From: Changpingibacter yushuensis
Lineage (GTDB): Bacteria > Actinomycetota > Actinomycetes > Actinomycetales > Actinomycetaceae
NCBI RefSeq assembly: GCF_014041995.1
Contig: NZ_CP059492.1
Coordinates: forward strand, 1,240,001 to 1,304,000
DNA: 64,000 bases
Reading direction: 5' to 3'
How positions within the stretch are numbered: the stretch's first letter is position 1; each line of letters begins with the position of its first letter. Below, one piece after another: positions 34,737 through 43,124 of this stretch. A program made the translations under genes and the position numbers. The notes beneath the pieces are model-generated. The model was not told where the DNA came from. It did not search any database and worked only from the letters and a program-made list of their open reading frames with translations.

Positions 34737-35465
34737 GTGGATCTGGGCAAGTTGCTCCGTCCTAATCCTTTTTCCGACGACGACGGAAGCATACAGCCCG
34801 CGATGGCTGCGGCGTTGGCCATTCCTCGGCCTGGCGAGCGGCTGGAGGCGATGGTTGCGGCCCTGACTCTGGGGCGGGTCTTTGTACCTGTCGTGGCGCA
34901 TGCGCACCCAGGTGTGGACGGTGATGGCGCAGTGCAGGCACATGACGGTTCGCAACCAGATGAGGCAGCTCTAGTCGAGGCTTCCAAGAGTCTGGTCAGT
35001 GCGCCGGGAGGGCTACAGGCGGTTCCTGTATTCTCCAGCCTCGCCTCTATGTCGGAGTTCGCCCCCGCCGCGCGCCCTATGCCTGTCTTGGGGCGTAATG
35101 CGGCCGCTCAAGCACTGTTGGAGATCGGCATCTTGGCTCTGGATCCGGTGGCGCCGGAAAAGGGGTGGTTCTTCGGACGAAGTGCGGTGGCGGCGATGGC
35201 GGCGGCGGAACCGTGGATCGCGCCGTGGAATGATCCTGAGTTGATTCGCCACCTGCGTGATTCAGTTTCGGGCCCACACATTGGCGGGATTGCCTTGGAA
35301 CCGCTCGCCAATGGAACCGTGCGGATACAACTGCATGTGAAGAAGACTGCGGGAAGAACGGATGTCGAGGCTGCGATCGCTAGGTTGGGTGCCGTTGTGA
35401 AACTCGAACCGTACGTTCGCGCTCGTCTCGATATGATTGAGATCCTCCCCGTCAGGCTGGCATGA
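34737..35465 (+). CDS. SseB family protein
   Basis: The protein has 242 residues from GTG 34737. The N-terminal two-thirds fit the SseB_N fold: RLEAMVAALTLGRVFVPVVA, GLQAVPVFSSLASMSEFAP and ALLEIGILALDPVAPEKGWF. The C-terminal 60 residues (IRIQLHVKK-type, here VRIQLHVKKTAGRTDVEAAI) form a second alpha/beta region. SseB-like proteins follow priA in many actinobacteria; their function is unknown. The last codons and the stop (CCCGTCAGGCTGGCATGA) are the first unit of a tandem repeat that runs on past the gene. Confidence 0.82.
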   Translation: MDLGKLLRPNPFSDDDGSIQPAMAAALAIPRPGERLEAMVAALTLGRVFVPVVAHAHPGVDGDGAVQAHDGSQPDEAALVEASKSLVSAPGGLQAVPVFSSLASMSEFAPAARPMPVLGRNAAAQALLEIGILALDPVAPEKGWFFGRSAVAAMAAAEPWIAPWNDPELIRHLRDSVSGPHIGGIALEPLANGTVRIQLHVKKTAGRTDVEAAIARLGAVVKLEPYVRARLDMIEILPVRLA

Positions 35466-35534
35466 GATACCCGTCAGGCTGGCATGAGATACCCGTCGGG
35501 CTAGCATGAGATACCAGTCAGGCCGGCATAAGTC
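35448..35534. repeat. 22-bp tandem array that starts inside the SseB gene end
   Basis: CCCGTCAGGCTGGCATGAGA plus TA occurs at 35448 and 35470, with one slightly changed copy at 35492 and a diverged fourth at 35514. The first copy carries the last five codons and stop TGA of the SseB gene; the next two repeat the TGA. Confidence 0.88.
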
Positions 35535-35598
35535 CCCTGCCCACCTAGAGTGGCAGTTCCGTCAATCCGGCCTGAAAGAAAAGTCACAGCCAGTTCAA

Positions 35599-35649
35599 CC
35601 CACATGTGGGCTAGCAGGTTGGCACATAGGTGCGTCAACCTGCTAGAGT
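35599..35649 (+). promoter_or_regulatory. Promoter region of the infC operon within inverted repeats
   Basis: TTGGCA (35619-35624), 19 bases, then TAGAGT (35644-35649). The promoter overlaps an 11-bp inverted repeat (35611-35621 with 35636-35646) and lies beside the 12-bp palindrome CCCACATGTGGG (35599-35610). About 220 bases of leader follow before infC, with several small hairpins (for example around 35690-35740) but no open frame I would call. A regulator site or r-protein feedback leader is possible. Confidence 0.45.
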
Positions 35650-35876
35650 AATTGCCGACCACCCGGCAACAATGCTGGGATGCAAGCGGAGAAATCCCAC
35701 CTGGGTGCCCACGGGGTGCCGGGTCTCACCGGTCCTTTTGGACTCGTGTGCCCTCTGGTGTGTAAGCACAGAGGATTGATGGTGCATGGCGCCGTCGATT
35801 CTGCGTGCCTGCCTACCGATGGAAACATCGGGAGTACTCCGTGCGCTTTGCATGTCGAGGAAATTGAGGAGCAGCT

Positions 35877-36608
35877 ATTAACAACGAACCACGAGTCAAT
35901 GAGCGCATCCACGTCGAACAGGTTCGCCTTGTCGGCCCAGGAGGCGAGCAAGTGGGCGTCGTCCGCGTGGAGGATGCCCTCCGCCTTGCACAAGAATCCG
36001 GTCTGGACTTGGTCGAGGTAGCACCTGATGCCAACCCGCCCGTTGCCAAGCTCATGGATTACGGGAAGTTCAAGTATGAGTCTGCTCAGAAGGCGCGCGA
36101 AGCACGCCGGAACCAGTCCAACACCGTCATCAAGTCCATTCGCATTGGCCTGAAGATTGACGAAAACGACTACAACACGAAGAAGGGCCAGGCTGAGCGC
36201 TTCCTTACTGGTGGCGACAAGGTCAAGTTTGATCTTCGTTTCAAGGGCCGCGAACAGTCGCGTCCTGAGATGGGTGTCAAGCTTCTGCGCGGTATCGCAG
36301 AGGAGCTTTCTGAGATTTCGACCATTGAGGCCGCACCTCGCGCTGAGGGTCGAAACATGTCGATGGTTCTGGCTCCGCTTCGCAAGAAGTCCGAAGCCAA
36401 GTCTGACCAGCGTCGTCGTCGGGAAGCCGAACGGGATCAGCGCCGCGTCCGCGATGTTGAACGCGTACAGCGCACCGTCTCTGATGGTGAGGATATTGAA
36501 TCTTCAGAACCCGCTGAAGTTGCCGCAACGCCAGCGTCAGCACCGGCTAGGCCCACGCCTGCCACACCGCGTCCCGCACCCCGCCCGGGTGCTCCTCGCG
36601 CAAACTAA
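35877..36608 (+). CDS. infC: Translation initiation factor IF-3, AUU start
   Basis: The protein has 243 residues beginning at ATT 35877, with GAGGA at 35866-35870. From there the frame reads (I)NNEPRVNERIHVEQVRLVG, the conserved IF-3 N-terminus, which an ATG/GTG start at 35952 would cut off by 25 residues. The N and C domains (KLMDYGKFKYESAQKAREAR and LKIDENDYNTKKGQAERFL) are complete, and an actinobacterial Arg/Glu and Pro/Ala-rich tail of about 65 residues follows. IF-3 rejects AUU and similar starts, so the rare start gives autoregulation, as known for infC. rpmI and rplT follow. Confidence 0.94.
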   Translation: MNNEPRVNERIHVEQVRLVGPGGEQVGVVRVEDALRLAQESGLDLVEVAPDANPPVAKLMDYGKFKYESAQKAREARRNQSNTVIKSIRIGLKIDENDYNTKKGQAERFLTGGDKVKFDLRFKGREQSRPEMGVKLLRGIAEELSEISTIEAAPRAEGRNMSMVLAPLRKKSEAKSDQRRRREAERDQRRVRDVERVQRTVSDGEDIESSEPAEVAATPASAPARPTPATPRPAPRPGAPRAN

Positions 36609-36710
36609 GACCTGAGGGGACTTCGGTTCCCGTTGAAGTCGGGGACAGTCGTTCCCATATGCAGTACCGAGATACGCCGCGCTCTACGCGGCCCGAATGA
36701 GGGGCTAGAT

Positions 36711-36905
36711 ATGCCTAAGAATAAGACGCACTCCGGTGCGAAGAAGCGCTTCCGCGTGACCGGCAGCGGAAAGATCATGCGTGAGCAGGCCAACAAGCGC
36801 CACCTGCTCGAAGGCAAGTCAAGTCGTCGCACTCGCCGCCTGTCCGCCGATCAGGTTCTGGACAAGGCAAACGCGAAGCAGACACGCGCCCTGCTCGGTC
36901 GCTGA
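36711..36905 (+). CDS. rpmI: 50S ribosomal protein L35
   Basis: The protein has 64 residues from ATG 36711 (GAGGGG upstream). The sequence MPKNKTHSGAKKRFRVTGSG is the standard L35 start, and KANAKQTRALLGR ends it. L35 is a small basic 50S protein. It lies between infC and rplT in the conserved infC-rpmI-rplT order. The upstream in-frame codons back to 36633 are not used. Confidence 0.97.
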   Translation: MPKNKTHSGAKKRFRVTGSGKIMREQANKRHLLEGKSSRRTRRLSADQVLDKANAKQTRALLGR

Positions 36906-36926
36906 ACGTAGAAGAAGGAGAATCTC

Positions 36927-37307
36927 ATGGCACGCGTCAAGCGCTCAGTCAACGCCAAGAAGAAGCGTCGCACTACTCTGGATCGCGCATCCGGTTACCG
37001 TGGCCAGCGTTCCCGCCTTTACCGCAAGGCGAAGGAGCAGGTCACTCACTCAATGGTCTACAACTACCGCGACCGCAAGGTCCGCAAGAGCGAGTTCCGC
37101 AAACTGTGGATCTCTCGCATCAATGCGGGCGTTCGTGCCGAAGGTATGACCTACAACCGCTTCATCCAGGGCCTAACCTTGGCTGGCATCGAAGTCAACC
37201 GCAAGCAGCTGGCCGAAATGGCTGTCAACGATCCGGCCGGCTTCAAGGCTGTTGTTGAGATCGCTAAGAAGGCTCTTCCGGAAGACGTTAACGCACCGGT
37301 TGCCTGA
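36927..37307 (+). CDS. rplT: 50S ribosomal protein L20
   Basis: The protein has 126 residues with AAGGAG before the ATG. It has the L20 pattern [36 protein letters not shown] and [21 protein letters not shown]20 binds 23S rRNA early in 50S assembly and in some bacteria represses the infC-rpmI-rplT operon. A strong hairpin follows 42 bases after its stop. Confidence 0.97.
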   Translation: MARVKRSVNAKKKRRTTLDRASGYRGQRSRLYRKAKEQVTHSMVYNYRDRKVRKSEFRKLWISRINAGVRAEGMTYNRFIQGLTLAGIEVNRKQLAEMAVNDPAGFKAVVEIAKKALPEDVNAPVA

Positions 37308-37348
37308 CGTGGAGGTTGGTCCTGTAGGACTATCTGATACGAATCATT

Positions 37349-37384
37349 GTTGGACCCCAGAACCGCATGGTTGTGGGGTCCAAC
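37349..37384 (+). terminator. Terminator after rplT
   Basis: An 11-bp stem (37349-37359 with 37374-37384) is extended inside by AACC-GCAT-GGTT, then TCGTTC. It separates the ribosomal operon from the methyltransferase gene, perhaps incompletely. Confidence 0.7.
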
Positions 37385-37421
37385 TCGTTCACAAGACCTT
37401 TTCAATGAGAGTATGGAGCTT

Positions 37422-38264
37422 ATGAGTTCTCTTCGGGTAAAGCCCGCCACACGCAACCAGGTCCTACGCGCCCAAAAGCTTCATCGGCGTGAGCAGAGGC
37501 AACGCTATGGCCAGATGCTGGTGGAGGGCCCTCAGGGAGTGCGTGAGATTCTCACATACGCTCCAGATCTGGTGCGGGATCTCTATGCTACCGATGCTGC
37601 CTTCGAGCGTTACCCGGAGATACGATCGCTGGCCATCAAGACCGGCGCCTGGACTCATTTTCTCGAGGAGCCGGACTTCCGTGACCTTTCGCTGGATGCA
37701 CAAGGACTAGTGATAGTTGCAGACGTTCCCGAAGCGATCTCGGCTAGTGATGCTCTCAAGGGTCAAGACCTAGTGGTGGCAACAGTTGCTACGGCGGATC
37801 CCGGGAATCTCGGTACGATCATCAGAACTAGTGATGCAGGGGGAGCGGGTGCGGTTCTGGTCGGCAAGGACTCAGTGGATGTATATTCCCCAAAGGTCGT
37901 GCGCTCAACAGCCGGATCTCTCTTTCACATTCCGGTTGTTACCGGTCTCTCTTTTGAGGCGATCGTTGCAGAAGGGCGCGCTGCGGGATTCCAAGTTTTG
38001 GCTGCCGATAGCTCTGGTGAGTGGGATTTACGTGCACTTATGGCCTCGGCTGCGGCCCACAAGCTCATGGGTGAGAAGGTGGATGGACCGGACTTGACCA
38101 GACCAGTCCTCTGGGTTATGGGCAACGAGGCACACGGTTTTGATGGTCAGGCCCTAAGTCTCGTTGACGCAACGGTAGCCTTGCCAATGTTTGGAAAAGC
38201 TGAGTCTCTCAACCTGTCAATAGCGGCTGCACTGTGCACATATGTAACTACTATGTCGAGATAG
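37422..38264 (+). CDS. TrmH-family (SpoU) RNA 2'-O-methyltransferase
   Basis: The protein has 280 residues from ATG 37422; ATG 37413 is also possible. A substrate-binding domain (LRAQKLHRREQRQRYGQMLV) precedes the SPOUT domain with ATADPGNLGTIIRTSDAGGA (motif 1), VYSPKVVRSTAGSLFHIPVV, LWVMGNEAHGF (motif 2) and LPMFGKAESLNLSIAAALCT (motif 3). Such enzymes methylate a ribose in rRNA or tRNA. In actinobacteria this gene normally lies between rplT and pheS-pheT; here pheST is missing and the oxidoreductase cluster follows. Confidence 0.9.
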   Translation: MSSLRVKPATRNQVLRAQKLHRREQRQRYGQMLVEGPQGVREILTYAPDLVRDLYATDAAFERYPEIRSLAIKTGAWTHFLEEPDFRDLSLDAQGLVIVADVPEAISASDALKGQDLVVATVATADPGNLGTIIRTSDAGGAGAVLVGKDSVDVYSPKVVRSTAGSLFHIPVVTGLSFEAIVAEGRAAGFQVLAADSSGEWDLRALMASAAAHKLMGEKVDGPDLTRPVLWVMGNEAHGFDGQALSLVDATVALPMFGKAESLNLSIAAALCTYVTTMSR

Positions 38265-38395
38265 GAAACAGCGTTTCCTGATTAGTGGGTCAATAGTCCC
38301 AAAAATGGGCCAAGAATTCGAACGACTTTCGTTGCCTTATTGCTTTTTTGATCAATCTGCAAGATAGAGAGCCTCCACGGTACCAAAGTCCGGCC

Positions 38396-38401
38396 TAATC
38401 T
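38396..38401 (+). promoter_or_regulatory. -10 element of the oxidoreductase cluster, leaderless
   Basis: TAATCT ends 6 bases before ATG 38408. The 143-base gap before it also holds a 6-bp hairpin (GGAAAC-AGC-GTTTCC) at the end of the methyltransferase gene. Confidence 0.55.
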
Positions 38402-38407
38402 GAAGTC

Positions 38408-38989
38408 ATGGTCGAAGTACGCATTCATGGTCGAGGCGGACAAGGTGTTGTCACCGCCGCTGACATGGTCGCGATGGCTGCATTTGCAGAAGGTCGTCAC
38501 GCCCAAGCTTTTCCATCATTCGGCTCCGAGCGCACTGGCGCGCCCGTAGTCGCCTACTCCCGAATCAGGGACACGGAGATTCGAACGAGGGAGCCAGTGT
38601 TGTCTCCCGATATTGTGATCGTTCAGGATCCCACCCTGCTTCCTATACTGGACGTATTCGCCGGTATTGCTCCGGATGGATATGCACTTATCAACTCCTC
38701 AAAAGAACCGGCTGAGCTGGGGTTGGCGGATCTTGTCGCTCGCCACCCTGCAGGTCACGTGATGACCATTCCGGCAACCGAAATTGCCCGCGAACACACG
38801 GGGCGCACGGTGCCAAATGCTGTGTTGCTTGGAGGTATTGCCGCATTAGCAGCACCATTCCGGCTTGAATCGGTGTCAGCTGCTGTGCGCAATCGCTTCC
38901 CAGGAAGGGTCGGCGACAAGAACGTCGAGGCCGCCCAAGCAGCATACGACTTGGTCATGTCAAAGAAGAAGGAAGCAATTCATGCTTGA
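38408..38989 (+). CDS. 2-oxoacid:acceptor oxidoreductase, gamma subunit
   Basis: The protein has 193 residues. The family pattern is VRIHGRGGQGVVTAADMVAM at the start, FPSFGSERTGAPVVAYSRI, and TIPATEIAREHTGRTVPNAV. The gamma subunit binds CoA in pyruvate and ketoisovalerate ferredoxin oxidoreductases. The alpha subunit gene overlaps its end by eight bases. With the alpha, beta and fused delta/flavoprotein genes it forms a multi-subunit enzyme that oxidises a 2-oxoacid to an acyl-CoA and CO2 and gives electrons to ferredoxin or the flavoprotein. The substrate (pyruvate or another 2-oxoacid) cannot be settled here. Confidence 0.9.
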   Translation: MVEVRIHGRGGQGVVTAADMVAMAAFAEGRHAQAFPSFGSERTGAPVVAYSRIRDTEIRTREPVLSPDIVIVQDPTLLPILDVFAGIAPDGYALINSSKEPAELGLADLVARHPAGHVMTIPATEIAREHTGRTVPNAVLLGGIAALAAPFRLESVSAAVRNRFPGRVGDKNVEAAQAAYDLVMSKKKEAIHA

Positions 38990-40241
38990 GCAGATCGAAG
39001 GATCCAAGGCGATTGCCCACGCGGTCGGTGCCTGCCAGCCAGAAGTGGTTTCTGCCTACCCAATTTCACCTCAAACTCACATTGTTGAAGAGGTTTCTCG
39101 CATGGTTAAGGCCGGCGAGTTGGCAAACTGCGAATACGTGAATGTCGAATCGGAGTTTTCGGCAATGTCTGCGTGCATAGGCGCTTCGGCAGCTGGAGCG
39201 CGCACGTACACTGCCACGGCTTCCCAAGGCTTGCTGTACATGGTGGAAGCGGTCTACAACGCCTCTGGGCTGGGCCTTCCGATCGTCATGACTGTGGCCA
39301 ACCGAGCCATCGGTGGCCCTATCAACATCTGGAATGATCACTCTGACGCTATGTCACAGCGCGATTCCGGTTGGCTGCAGCTCTATGCAATGAACAATCA
39401 GGAGGCCGCTGATCTTCATGTGCAGGCTTTCCGGATTGCTGAGGAGCTTTCGCTTCCTGTCATGGTGTGTATGGATGGATTCATCCTCACTCACGCAGTG
39501 GAACAAGTGGACGTTCCAGAAAAGGAACAGGTCAAGCAGTTCCTTCCGGACTTTGAACCGCGCGTGCTCTTGGATCCCGAGTCTCCCATTTCAATGGGTG
39601 CAATGGTCGGCCCGGAGGCTTTCACCGAGGTCAAGTACTTGGCGCATCACAAGCAAATGCAGGCTCTGGAACTCATTCCTGAAGTCCAGAAGGAGTTTGA
39701 GAAGGTGTTTGGCCGGGACTCTGGTGGGTTGCTTCATAAGTATCGCACCGACGACGCCGAAACGATCGTCGTATGTTTGGGATCAATTACCGGAACAATG
39801 CGCGACGTCGTCGACTCCCGCCGTGCCGCGGGCGAGAAGATCGGTGTGCTTTCCCTAGTATCCTTCCGACCCTTCCCGCGAATGGCAGTGCGCGACGCCC
39901 TCGCACATGCGAAGACTGTGGTGGTGCTTGAAAAGGCGTTCTCAGTGGGTATTGGTGGCATTGTTGCTTCCAATGTGCGCACGGCTCTTGCGGATGTACA
40001 CATTGACCAGTACGAACTGATCGCCGGACTCGGCGGGCGCGATATCACTCAAGCTTCCCTCAACGATTACCTAGACAAGGTGGCCGCGGGGGAGATGAAG
40101 CACTTTAAGTTCCTTGATCTGAACCGCGAGCTCGTGGATCGCGAGCTTGAGCGCGAACGTTCTACAAGGCGCTCTGGGTCTATTCCGGAGAACATGATCA
40201 AGGACATCAGCAAGATGATGACGCAGGAGGTGGCACGATGA
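38982..40241 (+). CDS. 2-oxoacid:acceptor oxidoreductase, alpha subunit
   Basis: The protein has 419 residues from ATG 38982 (GAAGGAAG upstream, inside the gamma gene). Domain I includes AYPISPQTHIVEEVSRMV and NVESEFSAMSACIGASAAGA, with the glutamate that contacts TPP. SQGLLYMVEAVYNASGLGLP and VANRAIGGPINIWNDHSDAM are typical of the POR alpha subunit. The C-terminal domain has IGVLSLVSFRPFPRMAVRDA and VVLEKAFSVGIGG. It overlaps the beta gene by four bases. Confidence 0.92.
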   Translation: MLEQIEGSKAIAHAVGACQPEVVSAYPISPQTHIVEEVSRMVKAGELANCEYVNVESEFSAMSACIGASAAGARTYTATASQGLLYMVEAVYNASGLGLPIVMTVANRAIGGPINIWNDHSDAMSQRDSGWLQLYAMNNQEAADLHVQAFRIAEELSLPVMVCMDGFILTHAVEQVDVPEKEQVKQFLPDFEPRVLLDPESPISMGAMVGPEAFTEVKYLAHHKQMQALELIPEVQKEFEKVFGRDSGGLLHKYRTDDAETIVVCLGSITGTMRDVVDSRRAAGEKIGVLSLVSFRPFPRMAVRDALAHAKTVVVLEKAFSVGIGGIVASNVRTALADVHIDQYELIAGLGGRDITQASLNDYLDKVAAGEMKHFKFLDLNRELVDRELERERSTRRSGSIPENMIKDISKMMTQEVAR

Positions 40242-41323
40242 CTCAGGTTTCTATTCCGCAGACGGGATGGGAGATACCTCAGACGGATATCCCATCGCGC
40301 GACGAGGTTAAGTACTACCAAGTTGGTTCTTTTGCTGTGGGCAACAGGCTGGTGCCAGATGCATTGCGCTCGGTCCAATCAGAGACGGATCGATTTAACT
40401 CCCTGACGTCGGGCCACCGCGCCTGCCAGGGATGCGGCGAGGCACTCGGCGCCCGGTACGCGGTGGACGCCGCAATGAACGCAGCTGGCAATGACGTCAT
40501 TGCCGTGAACGCCACTGGGTGCTTGGAAGTATTCTCCACTCCCTACCCAGAGACCTCGTGGAACCTGCCATGGATCCATTCGCTATTTGGCAATGCGGCG
40601 GCTGTAGCAACTGGGGTTCAGGCGGCACTTCGCGCCAAGGGCAAGCAGACTCGGGTCATTGCGCAGGGTGGCGATGGCGGCACAGTTGATATCGGCATGG
40701 GTCCGCTCTCTGGAATGTTCGAGCGTAACGACGACGTCCTCTACATCTGCTATGACAACGAGGCCTACATGAACACTGGTGTACAGCGTTCTGGTGCCAC
40801 CCCGCCCGCTGCGCGCACTGCAACTACCCAGCCGGTTGGCCCCGAACCAGGCAACCAGTGGGGTCAAGGCAAGAACATGGCCAGAATTGCGATGGCACAC
40901 GAGATTCCATACGTCGCGACCGCTACTGTGGCGGATATCCGCGACCTTGAGTACAAGGTCAACAAGGCGATGTCCTTCCACGGCGCGCGATACATCCATG
41001 TTCTCGTTCCGTGCCCGTTAGGGTGGGGATCCGCTTCCAACCTCACAGTGAAGCTGGCACGGCTGGCCACTCAGTCTGGCTTGTTCCCTGTCTTTGAGGC
41101 GGAAGATGGCGAAGTCACATCAGTGCAAAAGATCCGCCGCAAGGTTCCAGTCGAGGAGTACTTGCGGCCGCAACGCAGGTTCGCCCACCTGTTTAAGAAG
41201 AATGCGGATCCCGAAGTACTCGTCAGGCTTCAGGCGCTGGCCGACAAGAACGTGAAGCGCTATGACCTCATTGACGATGAGTTGGCAGATGGCTCCCGTG
41301 AGCCAGAAAACGTGGAGGCGTGA
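40238..41323 (+). CDS. 2-oxoacid:acceptor oxidoreductase, beta subunit (TPP-binding)
   Basis: The protein has 361 residues. The [4Fe-4S] motif is in GHRACQGCGEALGARYA, with further Cys in NATGCLEVFSTPYP. The TPP-Mg motif is GGDGGTVDIGMG followed by CYDNEAYMNTGVQRSGATPP. These are typical of the POR beta subunit, which holds TPP and a cluster. The C-terminal 50 residues (PVEEYLRPQRRFAHLFKK) are standard. It starts on the last four bases of the alpha gene. Confidence 0.93.
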   Translation: MTQVSIPQTGWEIPQTDIPSRDEVKYYQVGSFAVGNRLVPDALRSVQSETDRFNSLTSGHRACQGCGEALGARYAVDAAMNAAGNDVIAVNATGCLEVFSTPYPETSWNLPWIHSLFGNAAAVATGVQAALRAKGKQTRVIAQGGDGGTVDIGMGPLSGMFERNDDVLYICYDNEAYMNTGVQRSGATPPAARTATTQPVGPEPGNQWGQGKNMARIAMAHEIPYVATATVADIRDLEYKVNKAMSFHGARYIHVLVPCPLGWGSASNLTVKLARLATQSGLFPVFEAEDGEVTSVQKIRRKVPVEEYLRPQRRFAHLFKKNADPEVLVRLQALADKNVKRYDLIDDELADGSREPENVEA

Positions 41324-41325
41324 CC

Positions 41326-42996
41326 ATGACTGCAATTGACGAATCCAGATCAGCGGAGCAGAAGAACCTGCCGTTCGCGATCATGCTGCCAGTTGGCTCC
41401 TCGGCCGAGAACCACACGGGTTCTTGGCGCACAGAGCGTCCGGTGTATGTTGACCTCCTTCCGCCATGCAACAAGGCATGCCCAGCGGGGGAGAACATTC
41501 AGCAGTGGCTCTACCATGCTGAAGAAGGTAACTACGAACAAGCTTGGCGCGAGATCATGGTTAACAATCCGCTCCCAGCTGTCATGGGGCGCGTGTGCTA
41601 CCACGACTGCCAGACGGCATGTAATCGTGCACAGGTGGACGAAGCGGTTGGTATTAACGCTATCGAGCGCTTCCTTGGCGACAAGGCGCTTGAAGAAGGC
41701 TGGAGCGTAGCGCCTTTGGGTGCGGCATCCGGAAAGTCGGTCTTGGTGATTGGGGCCGGCCCGTCGGGACTGTCCGCCGCTTACCACCTTGCGCGCTTGG
41801 GCCATTCGGTTACTGTTCGCGACGACGGCGAAAAGCCCGGTGGGATGATGCGTTACGGTATTCCTTCCTATCGTCTTCCTCGGGGCATCCTTGACCAGGA
41901 GATTGCGCGCATCGAAGCGATGGGCGTGACATTTGAGATGAACTCGAAGGTCAAGGACCTCAACAAGGCTCTCAGCGAGTTTGACGCCGTCTTTCTGGCT
42001 GTGGGCGCACAAATAGGGCGCCACACTGATATTCCGGCGGGATCGGCTTCCCACGTTCTGGATGCTGTGGAGCTGCTGCGCGAAGTGGAAGAAGATCGTG
42101 AAGCCAACAGTGCTGAGAAGCCACTCTTGGGCCGCAGAGTCGTAGTCTACGGCGGTGGAAACACGGCAATCGATGCTGCGCGTACGGCTAAGCGCTTGGG
42201 CGCAACTGACTCCGTGATTCTCTATCGACGGACGCGTGACCGTATGCCGGCCCACGATTCGGAGGTACAAGAGGCTGAGGAAGAGGGCATTAAGATGCGG
42301 TGGCTCTCTACGATTAAGCATATTGATGAGGGCCAACTCATGATCGAGAAGATGGAGTTGGATGAATCCGGATTCCCGCAGCCTACCGGCGAATTTGAGG
42401 AACTTGACGCCGATTCGGTTGTCATGGCCCTTGGTCAGGAGTCAGATCTGGGTCTGCTCTCTGGAGTTTCCGACGTTGAAATGAACAACGGCGTGGTCAA
42501 GGTTGATTCCCAAATGCGCACAGGTCACAAGGGCCTCTTTGCTGGCGGCGATATGATCCCGTCCCAGAAGAACGTGACCGTAGCGATTGGACATGGCAAG
42601 AAGGCTGCTCGGTACATCGATTCATTCCTGCGTGGCGAAAGCTACGAGCCTGCCCCGAAGCACGCAGACGCGAGCATCGACCGGATGGAGACGTGGTACT
42701 ACTCCGATGCTCCTCATCAGGTACGTGACCGCATTGAAGGTGCTCGCCGCGCCTCCACTTTTGATGAGGTAGTTCAGGGACTGGATGAGTCCTCTGCGCT
42801 CTTTGAGGCCCGCAGGTGCATGAGCTGTGGTAACTGCTTTGGTTGTGACAACTGTTTTGGCGTGTGCCCAGACAATGCCATCACCAAGCTGGAACCCGGC
42901 AGTTATGAGTTCAAGTATGACTACTGCAAGGGCTGCGGCGTGTGTGCTGAAGAGTGCCCGTGCGGTGCGATTTCGATGATTCCTGAAGAGATCTAA
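41326..42996 (+). CDS. GltD-like FAD/NAD(P) oxidoreductase fused to a 2x[4Fe-4S] ferredoxin domain
   Basis: The protein has 556 residues from ATG 41326 (GGAGG at 41314-41318; the GTG six bases upstream is too close). An N-terminal Cys-rich helical domain (PPCNKACPAGENIQQWLYHA, VCYHDCQTACNRAQVDEAVG) binds [4Fe-4S] as in the small subunit of glutamate synthase. The FAD fold VIGAGPSGLSAAYHLARLG and the NAD(P) fold VVYGGGNTAIDAARTAKRLG follow. The C-terminal domain has CMSCGNCFGCDNCFGVCP and CKGCGVCAEECPCGAISM, the POR delta-type ferredoxin. So one chain could carry electrons from the 2-oxoacid enzyme clusters to NAD(P)+ or back. Confidence 0.88.
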   Translation: MTAIDESRSAEQKNLPFAIMLPVGSSAENHTGSWRTERPVYVDLLPPCNKACPAGENIQQWLYHAEEGNYEQAWREIMVNNPLPAVMGRVCYHDCQTACNRAQVDEAVGINAIERFLGDKALEEGWSVAPLGAASGKSVLVIGAGPSGLSAAYHLARLGHSVTVRDDGEKPGGMMRYGIPSYRLPRGILDQEIARIEAMGVTFEMNSKVKDLNKALSEFDAVFLAVGAQIGRHTDIPAGSASHVLDAVELLREVEEDREANSAEKPLLGRRVVVYGGGNTAIDAARTAKRLGATDSVILYRRTRDRMPAHDSEVQEAEEEGIKMRWLSTIKHIDEGQLMIEKMELDESGFPQPTGEFEELDADSVVMALGQESDLGLLSGVSDVEMNNGVVKVDSQMRTGHKGLFAGGDMIPSQKNVTVAIGHGKKAARYIDSFLRGESYEPAPKHADASIDRMETWYYSDAPHQVRDRIEGARRASTFDEVVQGLDESSALFEARRCMSCGNCFGCDNCFGVCPDNAITKLEPGSYEFKYDYCKGCGVCAEECPCGAISMIPEEI

Positions 42997-43013
42997 CAGT
43001 TCAACAAGAATAG

Positions 43014-43048
43014 CTGTGGCGCCCGTGCGAAAAGCTCGGGCGCCACAG
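43014..43048 (+). terminator. Terminator of the oxidoreductase cluster
   Basis: Perfect 12-bp stem (43014-43025 with 43037-43048), 11-base loop, then TTGTAT, 18 bases after the last gene. Confidence 0.85.
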
Positions 43049-43124
43049 TTGTATACGGTGCTCCGTCGTCGTCGCCAGAATCACGCAGCTGCGGAAGAGG
43101 CGCGGCGACATCACGGGCTGTGGT

